From positions 62,001 through 126,000 of the forward strand of contig NZ_SKCG01000003.1 of assembly GCF_005434915.1 (NCBI RefSeq): 64,000 nucleotides of DNA, given 5' to 3'. The notes beneath the pieces are model-generated. The model saw only the letters and a list, made by a program, of their open reading frames with translations. It made no database searches and was not told the origin of the DNA. Position numbers and translations under genes: made by a program. Shown here one piece after another: positions 45,552-53,710 of this stretch (within the stretch, counting starts at the first letter, position 1; each line of letters starts with the position of its first letter). The DNA is from Aurantiacibacter suaedae (GTDB taxonomy: Bacteria; Pseudomonadota; Alphaproteobacteria; Sphingomonadales; Sphingomonadaceae).

Positions 45552-47168
45552 TTACTCGGCGTCGGCTTTCTTGGCCGGGGCTTTCTTCGCGGCAGGCTTC
45601 TTTGCCGGAGCCTTCTTGGCCGGAGCAGCCTCTGCATCGGCATCGGCATCGGCCTTCTTGGCCGGAGCTTTCTTCGCCGGGGCCTTCTTGGCAGGCGCCT
45701 TCTTGGCTGCGGGCTTGGCATCGGCCTCGCCGTCTTCACCATCAGCGTCGGCCTTCTTGGCCGGGGCTTTCTTCGCGGCAGGCTTCTTGGCCGGAGCCTT
45801 CTTGGCGGCGGGCTTCTTCTCTTCGCTGCCGGCTTCGTCGGCCTCGATCGCCGCTTCGATTTCCTCGCGGGTCACTTCGCGCTCGGTCACGTCGGCCTTG
45901 TCGAACAGGAAGTCGACGACCTTGTCCTCATAGAGCGGGGCGCGCAGCTGCGCCTGAGCCATCGGCTCGTTGCGGACGTAGTCCACGAACTGCTGACGCT
46001 GCTCGGCCGGATACTGCTGTGCGGCCTGCTGGATCAGCATGCCCATTTCCTGCTGGCTGATCTCCACGCCATTGGCCTGGCCGATTTCGCTCAGCAGCAG
46101 GCCGAGGCGCACGCGGCGTTCGGCGATGCGCTTGTAGTCGTCCTTCTCGGCTTCGATCTCGGCCTTGGCGGCTTCGGGATCTTCCTCGCGCGCGGCTTCG
46201 GCTTCGAGCTGCTGCCAGATCTGCTCGAACTCGGCTTCGACCATGGTCGGCGGAACGGGGAAATCGTGACTGGCAGCCAGCGTGTCGAGCAGCTGGCGCT
46301 TCATCTGCGTGCGGGTGAGGCCGGCGCTTTCCTGCTCCAGCTGGCCCTTCACGAGGCCCGTGAGCTGTTCGAGGCTCTCAAGGCCGAGCGACTTGGCAAA
46401 GTCCTCGTCGATCTTGCTTTCGGCTTCGACCTTCACCTGCTTCACGGTGATTGCGAACTGGGCTTCCTTGCCCTTCAGGTGCTCGGCCGGATAGTCTTCG
46501 GGGAAGGTGACGGTGATGGTCTTTTCCTCACCGGTCTTCACGCCCGTCAGCTGCTCTTCGAAGCCGGGGATGAACTGGCCCGAGCCGATCACCAGCGGTG
46601 CGTCTTCGGCCTTGCCGCCTTCGAATTCAACGCCGTCGACCGAGCCGACGAAGTCGATGATGACCTGGTCGCCCTCGGCAGCCTTCTTGGTCTTGGCGGC
46701 GTCCTTGTAGCTCTTCTGGCCCTCGGCGATCTTGCCCAGCGCCTCGTCGATCTGCTCGTCGCTCACGGCGACGGTCAGCTTCTCGAGCTTCAGGCCTTCG
46801 AGCGAAGGTACCTCGATCTCGGGCAGCACTTCCAGCTCCACGGTCAGCTCGGCATCCTTGCCCTGCTCATAGCCGTCGGCCATGTCCACCTTGGGCTGGA
46901 GCGCGGGGCGCAGTTTCTTTTCGGCCATCAGCTCGTCGATCGCGCCGCGCAGCGTGGTGTTGAGCACGTCGGCGTGAATCGCATCGCCGTGCATCTTCTT
47001 CACGAGGTTGGCGGGGACCTTGCCGGGGCGGAAGCCGGGCATCTTCACCTGCGGGGCGATCTTCTTAATCTCAGCGCCGACCTTGTCGGCGATGTCGCTC
47101 GCCGGGATGGTCAGCGTGTAGCCGCGCTTGAGGCCTTCATTGGTGGTTTCGACGATCTGCATTGCCAT
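45552..47168 (-). CDS. tig: Trigger factor with Lys/Ala-rich C-terminal tail
   Basis: Ribosome-bound chaperone and peptidyl-prolyl isomerase. The ribosome-binding signature is [17 protein letters not shown], the PPIase domain lies near 170-250 ([20 protein letters not shown]), and the helical substrate-binding arms follow. The protein is 538 residues against about 430 for E. coli. The excess is a tail of about 89 residues built from [10 protein letters not shown] units with acidic spacers. The start at 47168 ([12 protein letters not shown]) is standard. It is the first gene of the tig-clpP-clpX group. Confidence 0.96.
   Translation of the reverse strand: MAMQIVETTNEGLKRGYTLTIPASDIADKVGAEIKKIAPQVKMPGFRPGKVPANLVKKMHGDAIHADVLNTTLRGAIDELMAEKKLRPALQPKVDMADGYEQGKDAELTVELEVLPEIEVPSLEGLKLEKLTVAVSDEQIDEALGKIAEGQKSYKDAAKTKKAAEGDQVIIDFVGSVDGVEFEGGKAEDAPLVIGSGQFIPGFEEQLTGVKTGEEKTITVTFPEDYPAEHLKGKEAQFAITVKQVKVEAESKIDEDFAKSLGLESLEQLTGLVKGQLEQESAGLTRTQMKRQLLDTLAASHDFPVPPTMVEAEFEQIWQQLEAEAAREEDPEAAKAEIEAEKDDYKRIAERRVRLGLLLSEIGQANGVEISQQEMGMLIQQAAQQYPAEQRQQFVDYVRNEPMAQAQLRAPLYEDKVVDFLFDKADVTEREVTREEIEAAIEADEAGSEEKKPAAKKAPAKKPAAKKAPAKKADADGEDGEADAKPAAKKAPAKKAPAKKAPAKKADADADAEAAPAKKAPAKKPAAKKAPAKKADAE
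45555..45821 (-). repeat. Tandem coding repeat in the tig tail
   Basis: Degenerate 12-30 bp units encoding KKAPAKK and PAAKK blocks, separated by [10 protein letters not shown] and DADADAE spacers. The reading frame is kept throughout. Confidence 0.8.
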
Positions 47169-47255
47169 ATCTGGTTCTTTCAGGCCTTCTAATTGCTGCG
47201 GACCGGGCACACAGTCCCGCATCCGATAACCGGGTATCGGGGCGTCAGCCGGAAC

Positions 47256-47340
47256 TGGTGCGGGCGAAGGGACTCGAACCCCCACATCTTGCGATACTGG
47301 TACCTAAAACCAGCGCGTCTACCAATTCCGCCACGCCCGC
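47256..47340 (-). tRNA. tRNA-Leu (anticodon TAG)
   Basis: An 85-nt class II tRNA on the minus strand. The acceptor is GCGGGCG / CGCCCGC, the anticodon stem-loop CTGGT-TTTAGGT-ACCAG, with a variable arm and T-loop GTTCGAGTC. CCA is encoded at 47256-47258. It lies between tig and the divergent DUF3297 gene. Confidence 0.95.
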
Positions 47341-47482
47341 AGCCCGACGAGAGGTGCAAGGAAGCAAGCCGCCTCGCAAAAATCGAAGCCGCGCCCTTAA
47401 AGGCCAGCGCGGCAAAGGGCAAGCACGAAGGGTGAGGATCGGCATTGCCACGCGATGGCCTGCGTTATAGTGGCCTTGCCCC

Positions 47483-47806
47483 ATGAGCGAAGAGCAAACC
47501 CCAGAAACCGCCCCCGAGGCGTCCTCCAACACCCCCGCAGCCGCGGAGGTGCCGCCCGATCACCTCGCGATCGACCCGCGCAGCCCGCATTTCGATGGCG
47601 AGAAGCTGCAACGCGGCGTCGCCATTCGGTTCAAGGGCCGCGAGCGGCGCGACATCGAGGAATATTGCATTTCCGAGGGCTGGGTGCGCGTACAGGCCGG
47701 CAAGGCGATGGACCGCAAGGGCCGCCCGCTGACGATCAAGCTGAAGGGCGAAGTCGAAGCGTGGTATGAAGACCTCGGCGAAGACGCACCGGTCGCAAAG
47801 GCCTGA
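47483..47806 (+). CDS. DUF3297 family protein
   Basis: A 107-residue soluble protein. After a disordered N-terminus rich in Ala/Pro/Glu comes the conserved DUF3297 block: PPDHLAIDPRSPHFDGE, GVAIRFKGRERRDIEEYC, and GWVRVQAGKAMDRKGRPLT. The family is of unknown function and common in alphaproteobacteria. It is monocistronic and divergent from the tRNA-Leu and tig genes. Confidence 0.9.
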   Translation: MSEEQTPETAPEASSNTPAAAEVPPDHLAIDPRSPHFDGEKLQRGVAIRFKGRERRDIEEYCISEGWVRVQAGKAMDRKGRPLTIKLKGEVEAWYEDLGEDAPVAKA

Positions 47807-47865
47807 TCTGAAGTTTCGATGTTCGAGGGGCCTTGCACAAGCCGGGCCCCTCTCAACACCTAATG

Positions 47866-49092
47866 TTATACGATCGGATCGTTCGGATCGTCGTATTCCG
47901 GACGCACCGTCGTCACCAGCCGCAGCACGCCGTAGCCGAGCAATGCGCTGATTACCGAGCCCACCAGAATACCGATCTTGGCCTCCTCGCGCAGCAGGCG
48001 CATCACGTCGCCCACGCCGGGGAAGGCTAGCTCGCCGATGAACAGGCTCATCGTGAAGCCGATCCCGCACAGGATCGATACGCCCCAGATCTCGGCCCAG
48101 CTGCAACCTTTCGGCTTTTCGACAATGCCGACCTTCACCGCAGCGAACACGCAGGAGAAGATGCCGAGCTGCTTGCCGATGACCAGGCCGGCAGCCACGC
48201 CCAGCGGCAGCGGATCGAGCAGGTTCTCCACCCCGATGTCCGACAGGTCTACGCCTGCGTTGGCGAAGCCGAACACGGGCACCACCAGATAGGCGTTCCA
48301 CGGCACCAGCGCATGTTCGACATCTTCGAGCATCGAGTTGCCGTCGCGCTTCTTCATCGGAATCGTCAGCGCTGCGAGCACGCCCGCGATGGTCGCATGG
48401 ACGCCCGAGAACAGCACGCAGAGCCAAAGCGCCAGCGCTGCAAGGATGAACGGCCACAGGCGTCTCACACCAAACCGGTTGAGCGCCACCATCACGCCCA
48501 GCACCACGGCAGCCGCAGCCAGCCAGGCGAGCGAGAGGTTGGCGGTATAGAACACCGCGATGATCAGCACCGCGCCGATATCGTCGACGATGGCGACGGT
48601 CAGCAGGAATAGCCGCAGGGGAGCCGGCACCCTGGTGCCAAGCAGGCCGATGACGCCCATGGCAAAGGCAATGTCGGTCGCCGCGGGAATCGCCCAGCCG
48701 CGCGCCAGGCCCGGCTCCCCGCCAGCGAGAGCCATGTAAACGATGGCGGGCATGGCCATCCCGGCGATGGCGGCCAGCACCGGCAGGTTGCGCTGTTTGG
48801 GATCGGACAGGTTGCCCGCGATCAGCTCGCGCTTCACCTCCAGCCCTACGACGAAGAAGAAGATCACCATCAACCCGTCGTTGATCCACAGGTGCATGGT
48901 GTTGAGATAGAAGGTGTCCTTCGACCACAGATAGCCGTGGAACAGCTCGTGATAGGCGTGGCTGACACCGGAATTGGCAACAATCATCGCGAATGCTGCA
49001 ACTGCGATAAGCAGGATGCCTTCGAAGCTATCGGCCTTAAACAGCGCTTTGAAGGGGCGGACGGCGGTTGCGATTAGGGAAGGCTGGTTCAT
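47866..49092 (-). CDS. nhaA: Na+/H+ antiporter NhaA
   Basis: A 408-residue inner-membrane antiporter with about twelve helices. The key Asp residues are visible: AATDIAFAMGVIG (equivalent of E. coli D133) and AIVDDIGAVLII (D163, D164). The pH-sensor side FFVVGLEVKREL is also present. The start at 49092 (MNQPSLIATAVRPF) is chosen over a 49146 extension. It is transcribed convergently with DUF3297 and divergently from the NfrB-like gene. Confidence 0.96.
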   Translation of the reverse strand: MNQPSLIATAVRPFKALFKADSFEGILLIAVAAFAMIVANSGVSHAYHELFHGYLWSKDTFYLNTMHLWINDGLMVIFFFVVGLEVKRELIAGNLSDPKQRNLPVLAAIAGMAMPAIVYMALAGGEPGLARGWAIPAATDIAFAMGVIGLLGTRVPAPLRLFLLTVAIVDDIGAVLIIAVFYTANLSLAWLAAAAVVLGVMVALNRFGVRRLWPFILAALALWLCVLFSGVHATIAGVLAALTIPMKKRDGNSMLEDVEHALVPWNAYLVVPVFGFANAGVDLSDIGVENLLDPLPLGVAAGLVIGKQLGIFSCVFAAVKVGIVEKPKGCSWAEIWGVSILCGIGFTMSLFIGELAFPGVGDVMRLLREEAKIGILVGSVISALLGYGVLRLVTTVRPEYDDPNDPIV

Positions 49093-49205
49093 CTCGCCGC
49101 CACATTTCGCAGATGCGGGATCGATTGCAAGCCCTGCTCCGCGCATTCAGCGCAATTTTGTCGGCGACTGCGTTGAGTTGGGAAGATTCATCCTATACAT
49201 GTTTT

Positions 49206-49225
49206 CCCCTAAGTATAATTAGGGG
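49206..49225. promoter_or_regulatory. Perfect palindrome containing a TATAAT box upstream of the NfrB-like gene
   Basis: CCCCTAA / TTAGGGG separated by GTATAA forms a perfect 7-bp inverted repeat ending 9 bp before the ATG at 49234. The spacer and right arm give TATAAT at 49214-49219, a consensus -10 box, but no good -35 is seen at the right distance. It may be a promoter-embedded operator or a hairpin in the leader. Confidence 0.45.
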
Positions 49226-49233
49226 GCCCAGTC

Positions 49234-50667
49234 ATGGGGAGCGACATTTGGCCAGCCGTCGCAGGGCTGGCTTTCATACAATATGAGCTCCTGCTTTTTG
49301 CAGGGGTTTTTTTTCTCATTGGCGCCGCTGACGAACTTGCGATCGATTTGATCTATTTCTTCAAGCGACTTCGCGGTCAACTTCGCACTATCCCCATGTC
49401 CACGACGCATCTTCCGCATCGCCAGCTTTCTGGCTTGGCGGTGGTGATGATTCCTGCCTGGCATGAAGACAAGGTCATCGGTCACACGGTCGCTCATGCG
49501 CTATCGGCATGGCCCCATCCCGACTTGCGAATCTATGTCGGATGCTATGAGAACGATCCGGCGACGATGGAGGCGGCCATGCGCGGAGCGGCAGGCGATC
49601 CGCGTCTTCGGATTGTCATCAACTCCAAGGCCGGGCCAACCAGCAAGGCCGATTGCCTGAACCGCATCTACGAGGCGATGGCTCACGACGAGATGCGTAC
49701 GGGCCACCCCGCGCGCATGGTGATGCTGCATGACGCCGAGGATATGGTCGATCCGGCTGCACTGCCACTGCTTGATCGTGCGATCGAACGCGCCGAGTTC
49801 GTGCAACTCCCCGTCCTCCCGCTGCCGCAACCCGACAGCCGCTGGATCGGCAGCCACTATTGCGAGGAATTTGCCGAATCGCATGGCAAATCGATGGTCG
49901 TGCGCGCGGCGCTTGCCACGGGTTTGCCCGCAGCCGGCGTAGGCTGCGCGTTCGAGCGCAAAATGCTGGCGGAAATGGCGCGCCAGCGTGGGACGGTCGG
50001 CCCTTTTGCCGAGCGTTCGCTGACCGAAGATTACGAACTGGGGCTGCGGGTGGCGCTGGCAGGTGGCCGCTCGCGCTTCCTGCGCGTGCGCGATGATGCG
50101 GGCCGTCTGGTGGCTACGCGTGCCTATTTCCCGTCCGACATCGCCAGCGCCGTGCAGCAGAAGTCGCGCTGGATCCACGGCATTGCCCTGCAAGGTTGGG
50201 ACCGGCTCGGCTGGAGCCGTGGGTTTGGCGAATGGTGGATGCGCCTGCGTGACCGCCGGGGTCCGTTTGCGGCGCTCGTGCTATTCTGTGGTTATCTGTT
50301 GCTGGTGCTTGGCGCGCTGTCGTCCCTGTTTAGAAATCATGGTTATGTCCCGGCATGGAAGCCCGATGCCCTGCTGCTGTGGCTGTTGTGGCTTAACCTG
50401 GCCAGCTTCCTTTGGCGTGCGGCCATGCGCTTTGCCTTCACCAGCCGCGAATATGGTTGGGGCGAGGGCCTGCGCGCAGTGCTGCGAATTCCGGTGACCA
50501 ATGTTATCGCCATCATGGCCGGGCGGCGCGCGTTCTTCGCCTATCTCAGCACTTTGCGCGGTGCAGCGCCCAAGTGGGATAAGACCGAGCATGACACCCA
50601 TCCAGCGCAGGCCTTCGATGAAAGCGAGCTACGCTCGCAAAGGTCGCTCGGCGAGGTCGCAAGATGA
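49234..50667 (+). CDS. NfrB-like membrane glycosyltransferase (GT2)
   Basis: A 477-residue processive-type glycosyltransferase. The N-terminal membrane helix lies at about 12-32. The GT2 core has VVMIPAWHE, HDAEDMVDP (DxD region), SLTEDYELGL and QKSRWIHG (the QxxRW motif). C-terminal membrane helices lie at about 345-405. The pattern matches the N-terminal half of NfrB, the phage N4 adsorption protein B. The C-terminal cyclic-di-GMP-binding domain of E. coli NfrB is absent. The next gene overlaps by four bases and encodes a probable outer-membrane partner. Confidence 0.88.
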   Translation: MGSDIWPAVAGLAFIQYELLLFAGVFFLIGAADELAIDLIYFFKRLRGQLRTIPMSTTHLPHRQLSGLAVVMIPAWHEDKVIGHTVAHALSAWPHPDLRIYVGCYENDPATMEAAMRGAAGDPRLRIVINSKAGPTSKADCLNRIYEAMAHDEMRTGHPARMVMLHDAEDMVDPAALPLLDRAIERAEFVQLPVLPLPQPDSRWIGSHYCEEFAESHGKSMVVRAALATGLPAAGVGCAFERKMLAEMARQRGTVGPFAERSLTEDYELGLRVALAGGRSRFLRVRDDAGRLVATRAYFPSDIASAVQQKSRWIHGIALQGWDRLGWSRGFGEWWMRLRDRRGPFAALVLFCGYLLLVLGALSSLFRNHGYVPAWKPDALLLWLLWLNLASFLWRAAMRFAFTSREYGWGEGLRAVLRIPVTNVIAIMAGRRAFFAYLSTLRGAAPKWDKTEHDTHPAQAFDESELRSQRSLGEVAR

Positions 50668-51779
50668 CGTCCGCTGCTGCGGAAGCCATACGGGGGCAAC
50701 CGGTGGTTGCCATGCTAGCTGTTCTTTGCGGTTGGGTCTTGCTTCGCCTGGTATTCTGGCAGTCGCCGGTGCTTTTCGAACAGGCTCGGTCAGAATGGAC
50801 GTTCGCCAGCACTACCGAAGCGTTTTTCGCGCAGCCGGAAGCGGTTGGCGCAAATGCGACACCGCCTGACACACGCATCGAGCGCGATTTCACACCGCTT
50901 GTCAGGATCGAGCTTGGGGGACGAAACGAAGGCCTCCTGCCTGCTGAGGCTGGAAAGGCGGATATTGGTCAGAGCGACGCGGCTTCCCAATCGGCGGCTC
51001 TGCGGCGCATGTCTCGTGACCCCGGTTCGCTGAGCGAATCGCCGGCCGAAGAGAAACGTCGGCGGGGGGTTGCTTCCGCCGTCACAATGGCAGATCCCGT
51101 GTTCGCGCCCGCCACCGGCGCGCCATCGCGCTGGCTTGGGAACAGTTGGTTCTTCTGGCGCGATAACAGTCCGCGCGAACGTCAGGCTGCGACCACGCCG
51201 AACTATGGCAGGAGCCAGGCCGGGGCCGTGCTGGCCTACCGGCTCGCGCCCGAAAGCAGGTTTCGTCCGCAGGTTTACACCCGCGCGACCGCTGCGCTTG
51301 AAGGTCCGCGCGAAGGCGATCTGGCTGTCGGCCTGTCGGCGCGGCCCGTGCCCGATGTGCCGGTGCGTCTGGCGGCGGAGGGACGTTTGAGCCTGCGCGA
51401 CGGAACGAGCGAACTGCGCCCGGCGGCCTATGCCGTTACCGAACTGCCGCCGTTTGCGCTTCCGGCGCAGCTGGTTGGTGAGGTCTATGCCCAGGCCGGC
51501 TGGGTCGGCGGTGATTTTGCTACCGGTTTTGTCGATGCGCAGATGCGGGTGACCCGCCCGCTCGCCCAGAGCCGCAACTTCGCTTTATCCGCGGGTGGCG
51601 GCGCATGGGCTGGCGCACAGAAAGGCACGCGGCGACTCGACGTTGGCCCCAGCGTCAGCGCCAGTTTCCGCTTAAGCGACGATGTCTATGGCCGTCTCTC
51701 GGCGGACTACCGGGTGAGGGTGGCGGGCAATGCCGCGCCTGCGAGTGGCCCTGCGCTCACACTGTCCGCAGGATTTTAA
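50664..51779 (+). CDS. Probable outer-membrane partner of the NfrB-like enzyme
   Basis: A 371-residue protein overlapping the glycosyltransferase gene (ATGA). It has one hydrophobic segment near the N-terminus (about 14-34) and a polar, disordered stretch to about 140. The C-terminal ~200 residues have alternating hydrophobics and end SGPALTLSAGF, typical of an outer-membrane beta-barrel. This region is similar in style to the NfrA C-terminal domain. That relation is by context and pattern, not alignment. It may form the export or surface-anchoring side of a glycan system. Confidence 0.65.
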   Translation: MTSAAAEAIRGQPVVAMLAVLCGWVLLRLVFWQSPVLFEQARSEWTFASTTEAFFAQPEAVGANATPPDTRIERDFTPLVRIELGGRNEGLLPAEAGKADIGQSDAASQSAALRRMSRDPGSLSESPAEEKRRRGVASAVTMADPVFAPATGAPSRWLGNSWFFWRDNSPRERQAATTPNYGRSQAGAVLAYRLAPESRFRPQVYTRATAALEGPREGDLAVGLSARPVPDVPVRLAAEGRLSLRDGTSELRPAAYAVTELPPFALPAQLVGEVYAQAGWVGGDFATGFVDAQMRVTRPLAQSRNFALSAGGGAWAGAQKGTRRLDVGPSVSASFRLSDDVYGRLSADYRVRVAGNAAPASGPALTLSAGF

Positions 51780-51833
51780 CCGCAGCGGTCCATTCACCTT
51801 TGCGCAGGGCCTGCCATGCGATAGGCCGCAGGC

Positions 51834-52748
51834 ATGGATGTCTACCTCCCCATCGCCAATCTGTCGGTAAACGGGCTGTTTATCGTCATGCTCGGCTTTG
51901 GCACGGGCATCCTGTCGGGTATTTTCGGGGTCGGCGGCGGGTTCCTGACAACGCCTCTGCTGATCTTCTACGGTATTCCGCCCACGGTCGCCGCCGCTTC
52001 CGCCGCCACACAGGTTACAGGCGCGAGCGTTTCGGGCGTGTTCGGGCACATGCGCAACAAGGGGGTCGACTTCCAGATCGGCGCGGTGATGGTCGGAGGC
52101 GGCCTGTGCGGAGCGTTGATCGGCGCCGGGCTGTTCTCGCTGTTGCAGGCGATTGGCCAGATCGACGTGGTCATCAACCTGCTCTACGTGCTGCTGCTCG
52201 GCACGATCGGCTGGCTAATGATGCGCGAGGCGCTGGCCGAGCTTAAGCCCGCGCGCTTCGGAAGCAAGAAGCGCGCGGCCAAGCGTCGCCACCACCCTAT
52301 GATCGCCGCACTGCCTTACCGGATGCGGTTCTATGCCTCTGGTATTTACGTCTCGCCATTGGCGCCGGCGCTTCTGGGGCTGGTGGTGGGCATTCTCACC
52401 ATGCTGATGGGCGTGGGTGGGGGCTTCATGATGGTGCCCGCGATGCTCTATATCCTCGGGATGAGCGCGCGCGTGGTGGTGGGCACCAGCCTGTTCAACA
52501 TCCTGTTCATCACCATGCTGGTGACGATGGTCCACTCGTTCACCACCCATGCGGTCGATATCGTGCTGGCGGGGCTGCTGCTGGTCGGCTCGGTTACGGG
52601 CGCGCAATATGGCACCCGCATCGCGCAGGTCGCCAAGCCCGAGGTTCTGCGCCTGATCCTCGCCTCCATCGTCTTGGCCATTGCGCTGCGCATGGCCTAC
52701 GGCCTCACCATCCGGCCCGACGAGGTCTATTCGGTGGTGCCTCTATGA
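51834..52748 (+). CDS. TSUP (TauE/SafE) family anion exporter
   Basis: A 304-residue membrane protein with about eight helices. It has the duplicated TSUP motif GTGILSGIFGVGGGFLTTP in the first half and GILTMLMGVGGGFMMVP in the second. Family members export sulfite, sulfoacetate or related C-S anions. It overlaps the downstream TIGR02186 gene by four bases (ATGA), a pairing common in alphaproteobacteria. Confidence 0.94.
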   Translation: MDVYLPIANLSVNGLFIVMLGFGTGILSGIFGVGGGFLTTPLLIFYGIPPTVAAASAATQVTGASVSGVFGHMRNKGVDFQIGAVMVGGGLCGALIGAGLFSLLQAIGQIDVVINLLYVLLLGTIGWLMMREALAELKPARFGSKKRAAKRRHHPMIAALPYRMRFYASGIYVSPLAPALLGLVVGILTMLMGVGGGFMMVPAMLYILGMSARVVVGTSLFNILFITMLVTMVHSFTTHAVDIVLAGLLLVGSVTGAQYGTRIAQVAKPEVLRLILASIVLAIALRMAYGLTIRPDEVYSVVPL

Positions 52749-53611
52749 TTTGGTCCTCGCTGCCATTTCCTTCGCCGGGGCTTCGCTCCGGCTGCGGGGC
52801 AGCTGCGAGCGGCCGCTTGGCCTTGCGGCCCTTTGGGCCGTTGGCTTGGTTGGCGCTGATTGTGGGCTTGCTCTTGGGGCTCTGCGGTACTGCCCACGCG
52901 CAGGGGCGCGATCCGATCCTTGTGGTGGGCGCATCGCAGACCGACATCGTGCTGCGGCAGGGCTTCACCGGCACCGAGCTGCTGCTCTATGGCGCGCTGC
53001 TCGATCCGCGCGGGCGGCGGGCCGACGAGGACTACGACATCGTCGTCGTGCTCAAAGGCCCGACCGAGCCCATCACCTTGCGCGAGAAAGAGCAGATCGC
53101 GGGCATATGGGTCAACGCTGCCAGCACTGACTATCGCTCGGTTCCCAGCTTCTATGCAATGGCCTCATCAAGCCCGGTATCCGAGATCGTCGATCCGCGC
53201 ACTGCCGCAATCTACGAATTCGGGCTCGACTACATCCAGCTCTCCCCCACCGGCACCATCGATACAGAGGAACAGGCACGCTTCTCGGCTGGCCTGGTCG
53301 ATCTGCGCCAGCGGCAGGGGCTCTACAACCAGTTCGACGGTGCCGTCGATCTGGATGAAGGGGTGCTTTATTCGGTGCGCCTGCCGGTCCCTTCAAACGT
53401 GCGGCCGGGCGAGTATACGGCCGAGACCTTCGCCGTCCTGCGCGGCCGCGTGATCGCGTCGAACAGCCGCCAGCTTGTCGTCCACAAGGAGGGGGTCGAG
53501 CTGGCCATCGCCAACCGGTCGCAAGATAATTCGTTTCTCTATGGCCTGTTCGCGATCAGCATGTCCCTGTTCATGGGCTGGGCGGCGGGGCGTCTGTTTG
53601 CGATTGTCTAG
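52745..53611 (+). CDS. TIGR02186 family protein, repeat-extended N-terminus
   Basis: A 288-residue exported, membrane-tethered protein found with TSUP transporters. After the signal helix (LALIVGLLLGLCGTAHAQ) comes the conserved body (VGASQTDIVLRQGFTGTELLLYGA). A C-terminal membrane helix (FLYGLFAISMSLFMGWAAG) anchors it. Residues about 5-34, before the signal helix, are encoded by GC-rich palindromes and are unusual. The ATGA overlap with the TSUP gene supports this start despite the odd N-region. Confidence 0.87.
   Translation: MIWSSLPFPSPGLRSGCGAAASGRLALRPFGPLAWLALIVGLLLGLCGTAHAQGRDPILVVGASQTDIVLRQGFTGTELLLYGALLDPRGRRADEDYDIVVVLKGPTEPITLREKEQIAGIWVNAASTDYRSVPSFYAMASSSPVSEIVDPRTAAIYEFGLDYIQLSPTGTIDTEEQARFSAGLVDLRQRQGLYNQFDGAVDLDEGVLYSVRLPVPSNVRPGEYTAETFAVLRGRVIASNSRQLVVHKEGVELAIANRSQDNSFLYGLFAISMSLFMGWAAGRLFAIV
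52770..52842. repeat. GC-rich palindromic element inside a signal-peptide coding region
   Basis: It contains two mutually exclusive hairpins: GGCCGC / GCGGCC at 52811-52830 and CGGCCC-TTT-GGGCCG at 52826-52840. It encodes the segment GLRSGCGAAASGRLALRPFG. Its composition differs from the flanking coding sequence. Confidence 0.65.
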
Positions 53612-53710
53612 GGCCCGTCAACTAGCGACGAGTGCCTAAGCTTTGACGCGATCTTAACCACCGGCTTGCTAACCGCTCTGCACCTACGTCGCTTGGAGCG
53701 GAAACTGCCG

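Noticed and set aside
45555-45821. CRISPR-like regular repeats
   Set aside because: The repeats are short, degenerate and in frame within tig, and encode a Lys/Ala tail.
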